Shown here in pieces: positions 1-5,061 of a DNA stretch of 5,697 nucleotides. Every line of letters begins with the position of its first letter. Within the stretch, counting starts at the first letter, position 1. Under the pieces are notes generated by a model. The model had not been told where the DNA came from, searched no databases, and saw only the letters and a list, made by a program, of their open reading frames with translations. Origin of the DNA: an uncultured Moraxella sp. (GTDB taxonomy: Bacteria; Pseudomonadota; Gammaproteobacteria; Pseudomonadales; Moraxellaceae). The stretch spans positions 1 to 5,697 of the forward strand of contig CALTTE010000090.1 in the NCBI GenBank assembly GCA_943908405.1. The letters run 5' to 3'. Position numbers and translations under genes: made by a program.

Positions 1-54
1 CGTGAAGGTGGTCGCACTGTTGGTGCTGGTGTGGTAGCCAATGTTAAAGACTAG
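1..54 (+). CDS. tuf: Elongation factor Tu, C-terminal end only (partial)
   Basis: The first 17 codons in frame 1 read REGGRTVGAGVVANVKD and then a TAG stop. This is the highly conserved last segment of domain 3 of elongation factor Tu (family consensus REGGRTVGAGVV followed by a short variable tail). EF-Tu is the GTPase that delivers aminoacyl-tRNA to the ribosomal A site in the cytoplasm. Only the extreme C-terminus is in the window, so the GTPase domain cannot be inspected. Many gammaproteobacteria carry two tuf copies (tufA and tufB), and the sequence here does not tell which one this is. The gene is followed by a hairpin (80-103) and a strong terminator (132-160), so it ends a transcription unit. 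Confidence 0.92.
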   Translation, partial: REGGRTVGAGVVANVKD

Positions 55-79
55 TAATGGTTGGTAGCCTTGGTTAAAT

Positions 80-103
80 TGGCTGACGTATCTTAGTCAG
101 CCA
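80..103 (+). other. Stem-loop in the tuf 3' untranslated region
   Basis: A perfect 8-bp inverted repeat, TGGCTGAC (80-87) and GTCAGCCA (96-103), encloses an 8-nt loop. It begins 25 nt after the tuf stop codon. No T-run follows it, so it does not look like an intrinsic terminator itself. It would form in the tuf transcript upstream of the terminator at 132-160 and could act as a 3'-end stability or processing element. That role is inference. Confidence 0.45.
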
Positions 104-131
104 TATTAAAAAAGCTAAAGCTAAATCAAAT

Positions 132-160
132 AAAACCCCTGCAGTGATGTGGGGGTTTTT
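132..160. terminator. Intrinsic terminator between tuf and the transferase gene, probably bidirectional
   Basis: AAAACCCC (132-139) pairs with GGGGTTTT (152-159) around a 12-nt loop, and the right arm continues as a T-run to 160. On the minus strand the A-rich left flank (123-135) supplies a T-rich tail as well. The structure can therefore end tuf transcripts from the left and transferase transcripts from the right, fitting its place between convergent genes. Confidence 0.88.
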
Positions 161-227
161 GATTGGGATTAAAAAGGGTGAAAAAGAGGGGGTGGGGTGA
201 TTGGAATTGGCTTTTGGTGATTAAAGT

Positions 228-836
228 TTAATTGCTGGTTATGATGGCACAAATATTGTCGTCACAATATAGCCGATATTGACCTAGTGTGTTCCATTTT
301 TTTAATAAATCAAGGGTGCTTAAAAACAGCCCATAATCTTGGCTAATGGTATGGCTCAAAGTGGTGTTATAAAGTTTGGCAAAGCACTCTTTGATTTGCC
401 ATAACAGTTGGCGTGCGTGTGCTGGGTTGGGGTGGTTGCTAAGAATGGCAAGCTCATTGGAGTGAAAAAATCGCTTGGCGACGCTTGGTCTGATGGTGGA
501 ATATTCAATATCAATACCGCAAGCATTTGTTGAGATGATCAAAGCGACCATATGCTGGCTATGGCTAAAACTTACCCAATATCGATTGTTACCGTTATCA
601 AGACAATAAGGGTAAGTGCTATCAAAAAAGGCATAATCGCTATAAAATTGGGTTTGGCAGTAATAAAGCAGTTGTCTGACTGCTGTTCTTTGGGCGTGGC
701 GTAATACTGATTTACTAAGAGTTGATTTATTAAGAGCTGATTTTTTAGCGCGGTTATTGCTGGGTGGTATTTTGATGGATGCTTTAGCAATTAAGGCATT
801 TGAACTATTTTCACAAATAGTGATGGTATCAATCAT
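228..836 (-). CDS. 4'-phosphopantetheinyl transferase, Sfp/AcpT superfamily
   Basis: This 202-residue protein is expected to move the 4'-phosphopantetheine arm from coenzyme A onto a serine of a carrier protein (acyl, peptidyl or aryl carrier) in the cytoplasm. The family signatures are visible in order: SFSHS at residues 89-93, GIDIE at 107-111 with the Mg-binding acidic pair D109 and E111, and WQIKECFAK at 146-154 with W146, K149, E150 and K154. The 39-residue gap between the two acidic motifs suits the family, and FFHSNELA at 123-130 resembles the usual connecting helix. The protein is somewhat shorter than Sfp. The N-terminal 50 residues are rich in Ser, Lys and Asn and hold a pentapeptide repeat. 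The ATG at 834-836 is the only usable start in frame, but no clear Shine-Dalgarno sequence precedes it. No synthase or carrier-protein gene is adjacent, so the substrate is unknown. AcpT-like or Sfp-like subtype cannot be settled by eye. Confidence 0.87.
   Translation of the reverse strand: MIDTITICENSSNALIAKASIKIPPSNNRAKKSALNKSTLSKSVLRHAQRTAVRQLLYYCQTQFYSDYAFFDSTYPYCLDNGNNRYWVSFSHSQHMVALIISTNACGIDIEYSTIRPSVAKRFFHSNELAILSNHPNPAHARQLLWQIKECFAKLYNTTLSHTISQDYGLFLSTLDLLKKWNTLGQYRLYCDDNICAIITSN
699..743 (-). repeat. Imperfect 15-bp tandem repeat coding three KSxLx pentapeptides
   Basis: Three 15-bp units within the transferase gene code KSALN, KSTLS and KSVLR (residues 32-46). On the plus strand the similarity shows as GATTTACTAAGAGTT followed by GATTTATTAAGAGCT and a third, more diverged unit. 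Similarity at both DNA and protein level suggests local duplication in the variable N-terminal part, upstream of the catalytic motifs. Confidence 0.6.
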
Positions 837-870
837 TTAACAACACAAAAATATTAACAATGCCTCAACA

Positions 871-902
871 AAAAAATACCCAAAATTGTTTTTGGGTATT
901 TT
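871..902. terminator. Intrinsic terminator after pal
   Basis: A perfect 13-bp inverted repeat, AAAATACCCAAAA (873-885) and TTTTGGGTATTTT (890-902), closes a 4-nt loop. Read on the minus strand it lies 8 nt after the pal stop codon and is followed by a run of T (complement of the A-run at 871-876), the standard form of a Rho-independent terminator. It separates pal from the transferase gene 74 nt downstream, so the latter needs read-through or its own weak promoter in 837-870. Confidence 0.92.
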
Positions 903-910
903 GAATGGAT

Positions 911-1441
911 TTAGTAAGTGAGTTCAGCACGGCGGTTTTGTGCCCACGCCGCTTCATTGCTACCAGTGGCAACAGGCTGTTCTTCACCAAAACTCAAAAC
1001 AGCGATATTGCCAGCATTAACACCACGATTGGCAAGATAGATACCAACCGCTGTAGCACGCCTTTCACCCAATGACATATTGTATTCACGGCTACCACGC
1101 TCATCGGTATGCCCTGCAATTTGGATTTGGGCGTTAGGGTTGCTGGTTAAAAATACAGCGTGTTGATCTAAAATAGCTGCTGCATCAGGACGAATAACAT
1201 CGCTGTCAAAATCAAAATGCACTACCGTTTGCATATTGGCAGCGGCTTGTTGAATGGCAGAGTTATTGTTAACTAATGGACCGCCTGCATAAGGAGCATT
1301 GCTATTGTTATTGACGGCAATTGGGGCAACCACGACTTTGCTTTGAGGTTTTTTGGTGGCACAGCCTGTTGCGGTAAGAACCCCTGCTATCAAAGATAGG
1401 CTGACAATTTTAGCAAAACCCGTTTGATTAAATAAGGACAT
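911..1441 (-). CDS. pal: Peptidoglycan-associated lipoprotein Pal
   Basis: Pal anchors the outer membrane to peptidoglycan and works with the Tol proteins to keep the envelope intact and draw the outer membrane in at division. I start it at the ATG at 1439-1441 (176 residues), because GGAGA lies just upstream and the product then begins with a lipoprotein signal peptide. A longer frame up to 1504 adds 21 residues that would bury this signal. Residues 1-26 are a hydrophobic signal ending in the lipobox-like LTATG, with C27 as the lipidated cysteine. The next residue is Ala, not Asp, which suits outer-membrane sorting by Lol. A flexible Asn/Ala-rich linker follows (about 28-70), then an OmpA-type domain (about 72-176) with HFDFD at 75-79 and the GHTDERG motif from 110. 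D113 and R128 are at the positions that bind diaminopimelate. No tolB or other tol gene is adjacent. Transcribed away from pepN, with its own terminator. Confidence 0.95.
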   Translation of the reverse strand: MSLFNQTGFAKIVSLSLIAGVLTATGCATKKPQSKVVVAPIAVNNNSNAPYAGGPLVNNNSAIQQAAANMQTVVHFDFDSDVIRPDAAAILDQHAVFLTSNPNAQIQIAGHTDERGSREYNMSLGERRATAVGIYLANRGVNAGNIAVLSFGEEQPVATGSNEAAWAQNRRAELTY

Positions 1442-1445
1442 TTTG

Positions 1446-1450
1446 TCTCC
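1446..1450 (-). promoter_or_regulatory. Ribosome binding site that decides the pal start
   Basis: On the minus strand GGAGA (1450 to 1446) sits 4 nt before the ATG at 1439-1441. No comparable site precedes the upstream in-frame ATG codons, which supports the 176-residue form of Pal. Confidence 0.8.
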
Positions 1451-1472
1451 ATAGCGATATAAAATAATTTGT

Positions 1473-1501
1473 ATCATAATGCCAAATTTTTGCTCATATA
1501 A
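1473..1501 (-). promoter_or_regulatory. Possible pal promoter
   Basis: On the minus strand TATGAT (1478 to 1473) matches the -10 consensus in five of six positions, and TTATAT (1501 to 1496) lies 17 bp upstream as a poor -35. Transcription would begin near 1466, giving a leader of about 25 nt that contains the GGAGA site. A second pair, TTGGCA with TATATC, was passed over because its start point would fall inside the ribosome binding site. Confidence 0.35.
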
Positions 1502-1569
1502 CAAGACATTTTAAGTTATTTTTTGGTTATTTTAGCGGAAAAATGGTTTTTTGTAAAAAAATTGCTAAC

Positions 1570-1595
1570 AAATGACAACGATTATAAATGACAAC
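1570..1595. repeat. Pair of 10-bp direct repeats AAATGACAAC
   Basis: AAATGACAAC occurs at 1570-1579 and again at 1586-1595, a 16-bp spacing. The following six bases (GATTAT and AATTGT) are also partly alike. The pair sits between the pal promoter region and the longer repeat cluster at 1634-1712. Confidence 0.6.
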
Positions 1596-1633
1596 AATTG
1601 TGATTGGGTAAGTTTGATGTGAGCAGTATGGAT

Positions 1634-1712
1634 ATATTGCCATAAATATTATTGTCATAAACATTATTGCATAAACCATTGATTATTGCATAAACCATTG
1701 TTAGTATAAACA
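1634..1712. repeat. Cluster of CATAAAC-type direct repeats with a perfect 19-bp tandem duplication
   Basis: ATTATTGCATAAACCATTG occurs twice, head to tail and without mismatch, at 1663-1681 and 1682-1700. Three related but shorter units flank it: TTGCCATAAAT (1637-1647), TTGTCATAAAC (1652-1662) and TAGTATAAAC (1702-1711). Starts are spaced 15 to 19 bp apart. The cluster lies about 100 bp upstream of the pepN -10 element and about 160 bp upstream of the pal one. Confidence 0.85.
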
Positions 1713-1805
1713 TAGTGAAAGCACCACAAAACAGCAAGCAGATTAAGACAAAAAAATAAGATAAAAAGTTGATGTTTTATGATAGCTTTTGTTTTGGGCT
1801 TTGGT

Positions 1806-1836
1806 TATAATGGTATTTTATGGATTAAAAATAGGT
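1806..1836 (+). promoter_or_regulatory. Likely pepN promoter -10 element and ribosome binding site
   Basis: A perfect TATAAT (1806-1811) lies 33 bp before the pepN ATG. There is no recognisable -35 at the right distance, so it may depend on an activator or simply be weak. AGGT at 1833-1836 gives a short Shine-Dalgarno match 8 nt before the ATG at 1845 and favours it over the second in-frame ATG at 1854. Confidence 0.5.
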
Positions 1837-1844
1837 AACCAATA

Positions 1845-4445
1845 ATGCAAGCAATGAAAAACCAAACGACCGCCACTGCCCCCCAAAAAATTTATTTAAA
1901 GGATTACGCCCCGCCTGTTTTTGCTGTGGACAAAGTGGACTTGACCATTCGTCTATTTGACGATAAAACTTGGGTGAACAGTGAGCTTGTGATGACCAAA
2001 AAACACGAAGGCGAGCTTGTGTTATTTGGGCGAAAATTGGAGTTAAAGCAAGTAGCGGTTAATGGAGTGCCATTGTCTGAGGATCAATATCGCCTTGATG
2101 ATGAAACGCTAACTTTGTTGGTTGATTGTGCCGTTGGTGAGACGCTGACAGTGGCGACAGAGGTTGTAATCTACCCCAACAGCAATAGCGAGCTTGAGGG
2201 CTTGTATCTGGCGGGGGAAGGCGATGAGGCGATGTATGTTACTCAGTGCGAGGCAGAAGGCTTTCGCAAAATTACCTTTTATCCTGACCGCCCCGATGTG
2301 CTGTCTGTATTTACCACAAGAATTGAGGCGGATAAAAAATTTAAAACCTTGCTCGGTAATGGTAATTTGACCCAAGCGGGCGATTTGGACAATCATCGTC
2401 ATTTTGCCGTTTGGCACGACCCTATCCCTAAGCCCAGTTATTTATTTGCTTGTGTGGTGGCGGATTTGGCGGTATTGCAAGATAAGTTTGTTACTAGTGA
2501 AGGGCGTGAGGTATTGCTTGAGATTTATGCCGACCGCAATGATATTGACAAATGCGATGTGGCAATGCAAGCTTTAAAAGACTCAATGACGTGGGATGAG
2601 CAAAACTATGGGCGTGCCTATGACCTTGACCGCTATATGATTGTGGCGACAGGCAAATTTAATATGGGGGCAATGGAAAATAAGGGCTTAAATATTTTTA
2701 ATACCGCTTATGTGTTATCCAGTCCAGCCACTGCCACCGATGAGGCAAATTTTGGGGTAAAAGCGGTCATTGCTCACGAATATTTTCATAACTGGACGGG
2801 CAATCGTATTACTTGCCGAGACTGGTTTCAGTTGTGCCTAAAAGAAGGTTTGACGGTGTTTCGTGACCAAAGTTTTTCAGGCGATTTTCGTAGCCGTGCA
2901 GTGCAGCGTATTGATGACGTTGCTACGTTACGTGCCGCCCAGTTTAGTGAAGATGCAGGGGCGTTGGCACACCCTGTCCGCCCTGATAGCTTTGTTGAGA
3001 TTAACAATTTTTATACAGCGACCGTTTATGAAAAAGGGGCGGAGATTGTACGAATGATGGCAAATCTGCTTGGCAAAGACAAGTACCGCTTGGGTATGGA
3101 TGAGTATTTTCGCCGTTATGATGGGCAAGCGGTAACTTTAGAGGATTTTATTGATGCATTGGCCACCCAAGATGAGCGAATTTATCAGTTTTTGCAGTGG
3201 TACAAACAGCCTGGCACACCAACTTTGAAGGGCAATTATCACGTTGACGATCAAGGTGTGCGTTTGAATTTTGAGCAACAAATCCGCACAGTATCAGGCT
3301 ATGACGACCCTAAGCCTTTGCCCATTCCTATTGATACGGCGATTTTTGATGCCAATACGGGCGAGCTTTTGGCACAACAATTATTGCTACTACAAAGCGA
3401 TAAAGACAGTTTTGAGGTAGCGGTAGATTTGGCGGGTAAAACGCCGTTGGTGTCGGTATTGCGTGGTTTTTCCGCCCCTGTGGTGCTCAATTTTGATTAT
3501 AGCAATGATGACTTGGTGAGCTTGGCAAAATTTGAAACTGATGGCTTTAACCGTTGGCAAGCGATGGGGGCGTTAATTAAGCGTTATTTGGACAATCGCT
3601 TTGATGACGCTGACCAAATCGCCGATGTGCTACGTTATACCACCAATGAATTATTAAGCGATGAGCCAATGCTGGCGGCACGATTGTTTGATATACCCAG
3701 TGAAAAAGAGCTTGGAGCGATGATTGATAGCGATTATGACCCAGCAGCAATCAAAGCCCGCCGTAAGCAATTAAAATTGGCATTGGCAAGCTCCTTAAAA
3801 GACGATTTGGACGCTTGGTATCAGGCTTTGCCATTGATGGATTATGAAGACACGCCAACGGCTGTGGGACGGCGAGCCTTACGTAATGTGGTGCTGGAGT
3901 TGTTGGCTTGGGTAGATAAAGACGCTGCTCATCGCTATGCCGCCGCCCAATACGACAATGCTACTTGTATGAGTGAGCGTTTGGGGGCGTTAAAGGTGCT
4001 TGTCCATCATCAGTTGGCGGATAATGAACAACGCTATTTGGCAGACTTTTATGAACGCTTTAGCGATGAAAATTTGGTAATTGATGAGTGGTTTGAGGTG
4101 CAAGCCTCAAGTGATATGTCAACCGCCGCTATCAAAAAACTAATGACTCACGCTGATTTTGATTGGCAAAATCCCAACCGTGTACGTTCTATCTTATCGG
4201 CATTGCCACGTCGTCCTGTGTGGCTGTGGAGCGATGAGGGCGTGGATGTGTATTTGGCGGCGTTGGTTAAATTAGACGCCATCAATCCGCAACTCACCGC
4301 CCGCTTGCTTGGGGCATTGGGGCGTTGGTATACACTAAAAGACACCCAAAAAGCCAAAGCCCACGCCAAATTAACCGCCTTTAAAGAGCAAGTGCATTCC
4401 AAAAATACACTGGAGATTTGTAACCAGTTGTTGTCGGTTGGCTAG
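1845..4445 (+). CDS. pepN: Aminopeptidase N, M1 family zinc metallopeptidase
   Basis: PepN removes N-terminal residues from peptides in the cytoplasm, with broad specificity, and finishes the breakdown of proteins cut by ATP-dependent proteases. The 866 residues match the E. coli enzyme (870). The substrate-anchoring GAMEN motif is at 275-279. The zinc site is HEYFH at 311-315 with H311 and H315 as ligands, E312 as general base, and E334 (in KEGLT) as third ligand. Y395 in VYEKG is the transition-state tyrosine. All lie 14 residues later than in E. coli PepN, so the core is intact and the extra length is N-terminal. The fold should be an N-terminal beta domain (to about 205), the catalytic domain (to about 460), a small beta-sandwich (to about 560) and a C-terminal helical domain. 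There is no signal peptide. The ATG at 1845 has the better-spaced ribosome site, but residue 4 (ATG at 1854) is a possible alternative start. Its own promoter and terminator make it look monocistronic. Confidence 0.97.
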   Translation: MQAMKNQTTATAPQKIYLKDYAPPVFAVDKVDLTIRLFDDKTWVNSELVMTKKHEGELVLFGRKLELKQVAVNGVPLSEDQYRLDDETLTLLVDCAVGETLTVATEVVIYPNSNSELEGLYLAGEGDEAMYVTQCEAEGFRKITFYPDRPDVLSVFTTRIEADKKFKTLLGNGNLTQAGDLDNHRHFAVWHDPIPKPSYLFACVVADLAVLQDKFVTSEGREVLLEIYADRNDIDKCDVAMQALKDSMTWDEQNYGRAYDLDRYMIVATGKFNMGAMENKGLNIFNTAYVLSSPATATDEANFGVKAVIAHEYFHNWTGNRITCRDWFQLCLKEGLTVFRDQSFSGDFRSRAVQRIDDVATLRAAQFSEDAGALAHPVRPDSFVEINNFYTATVYEKGAEIVRMMANLLGKDKYRLGMDEYFRRYDGQAVTLEDFIDALATQDERIYQFLQWYKQPGTPTLKGNYHVDDQGVRLNFEQQIRTVSGYDDPKPLPIPIDTAIFDANTGELLAQQLLLLQSDKDSFEVAVDLAGKTPLVSVLRGFSAPVVLNFDYSNDDLVSLAKFETDGFNRWQAMGALIKRYLDNRFDDADQIADVLRYTTNELLSDEPMLAARLFDIPSEKELGAMIDSDYDPAAIKARRKQLKLALASSLKDDLDAWYQALPLMDYEDTPTAVGRRALRNVVLELLAWVDKDAAHRYAAAQYDNATCMSERLGALKVLVHHQLADNEQRYLADFYERFSDENLVIDEWFEVQASSDMSTAAIKKLMTHADFDWQNPNRVRSILSALPRRPVWLWSDEGVDVYLAALVKLDAINPQLTARLLGALGRWYTLKDTQKAKAHAKLTAFKEQVHSKNTLEICNQLLSVG

Positions 4446-4485
4446 TTTTTGAGTGTATTTTAACTGTTTAAATAGGTTTGATTGT

Positions 4486-4527
4486 TAAGCAGTGTTATTT
4501 AAGTAGCGTTATTTTAGTAGTGTTATT
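4486..4527. repeat. Three 14-bp tandem repeats downstream of pepN
   Basis: TAAGCAGTGTTATT (4486-4499), TAAGTAGCGTTATT (4500-4513) and TTAGTAGTGTTATT (4514-4527) lie head to tail, any two differing at two or three positions. A partial fourth unit may begin at 4528 (TAAGCG). They sit in the pepN 3' untranslated region, before its terminator. Confidence 0.75.
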
Positions 4528-4578
4528 TAAGCGATATATGGCTTAGTGGTATTATTGAATAAGTGTTTACTATCATTG

Positions 4579-4622
4579 CCAAGCAGTTAGCAGATGATTT
4601 GTTGCTAAGTGCTTGGTTTTTT
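4579..4622 (+). terminator. Intrinsic terminator of pepN
   Basis: CCAAGCAGTTAGCA (4579-4592) pairs with TGCTAAGTGCTTGG (4603-4616) over 14 positions with one internal mismatch. The loop is 10 nt, and six T residues (4617-4622) follow. It lies about 130 bp beyond the pepN stop and is the first good terminator there, so the pepN transcript should carry a long 3' tail including the 14-bp repeats. Confidence 0.9.
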
Positions 4623-4788
4623 ATTGGTAGGGTAAATGGGGTGTCCTTCGGGGCTGGTTTTTGATAATTGGTTGTTTTTTGGTGTTGTATTTGACTAATT
4701 TTTCTTTTGTTTGCGATTTTAGGCGATGATTTTAAGTGCCAATTTTAAGCGGTGGCGATGAGGTGGTGTTTGGTGGCTAATCATTATC

Positions 4789-4866
4789 AAGAGGGGATTG
4801 TTAAGAGGGGTTGTTAAGAGGGTTGTTAAGAGGGGTTGTTAAGAGGGGTTGTTAAGAGGGGTTGTT
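4789..4866. repeat. Six-copy G-rich 13-bp tandem repeat, AAGAGGGGTTGTT
   Basis: Six head-to-tail units start at 4789, 4803, 4816, 4828, 4841 and 4854. Four are identical 13-mers, the first has one extra A (14 bp), and the third lacks one G (12 bp). Every unit carries a run of three or four G, separated by 9 to 10 nt. The array does not lie in an open frame, and its unit length is not a multiple of three. Confidence 0.95.
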
Positions 4867-5027
4867 ATTAGGAAGGAGTTATTTGATACAATGATTGAAT
4901 ATAATTAACATTTAATGGCTACTAATATCAATTCAGTGGCTGAAGCGATTAAACAAGCCCAAATAAATCATTAAAAACAGCTATGGTGTTTTTGGGTGAA
5001 AACGTGGCTTTTTTGTGGGCTTTTTTT

Positions 5028-5054
5028 TATAATAGCTTATTTGATTGTTTAGGA
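5028..5054 (+). promoter_or_regulatory. Likely promoter -10 element and ribosome binding site for the gene at 5062
   Basis: A perfect TATAAT (5028-5033) overlaps the end of an eight-T run (5021-5028). No good -35 is seen at 16 to 18 bp upstream; TGGCTT at 5005-5010 is the best candidate. AGGA at 5051-5054 lies 7 nt before the ATG at 5062 and is a reasonable Shine-Dalgarno site, giving a leader of about 20 nt. Confidence 0.4.
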
Positions 5055-5061
5055 TAGGTCT

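Larger units (their letters stand above)
1442..1844. other. Divergent pal-pepN intergenic region, no gene seen
   Basis: About 400 bp of very AT-rich sequence lies between the two divergent start codons. It has no open frame that looks coding. It holds a possible promoter for each gene near its edge and, in the middle (1570-1712), two families of short direct repeats. Such a layout would suit shared regulation from the centre, but nothing in the sequence identifies a regulator. Confidence 0.7.
4623..5061. other. Intergenic stretch without a convincing gene, repeat-bearing
   Basis: No reading frame of useful length is open on either strand. The left half (to about 4870) is strongly G/T-rich and C-poor on the plus strand and contains the 13-bp array at 4789-4866. 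The right half has a purine-rich GGAAGGAG (4871-4878) followed by a five-codon frame at 4891-4908. Next comes a 19-codon frame at 4915-4974 that has no ribosome site of its own. A weak hairpin (AAAAACA 4973-4979 with TGTTTTT 4987-4993) comes directly after. A T-rich segment (5011-5028) then leads into the presumed promoter of the next gene. Confidence 0.7.

Noticed and set aside
572..790. A second minus-strand frame of 72 codons inside the transferase gene
   Set aside because: It overlaps a gene with clear catalytic motifs in another frame and shows no family signature of its own.
1442..1504. N-terminal extension of pal by 21 residues
   Set aside because: The longer frame would bury the lipoprotein signal peptide and lacks a ribosome site, while GGAGA is correctly placed before the ATG at 1439-1441.
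1634..1712. Replication origin with iterons
   Set aside because: No replication-initiator gene is adjacent and no DnaA-box sequence is evident; the flanking genes are chromosomal housekeeping genes.
2109..2417. Antisense frame inside pepN; similar ones at 2928-3128, 3299-3490 and 4148-4402, and a plus-strand frame at 2863-3057
   Set aside because: All are shadows of the pepN reading frame without motifs or start signals.
4643..4662. Short hairpin GTCC-TTCG-GGGC followed by T-rich sequence, as a second terminator
   Set aside because: The stem is only 4 bp with one G-T pair and the tract after it is interrupted by GG; the strong terminator at 4579-4622 already serves pepN.
4789..4866. CRISPR array
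   Set aside because: The units are 12-14 bp and contiguous with no unique spacers, so this is a simple tandem repeat.
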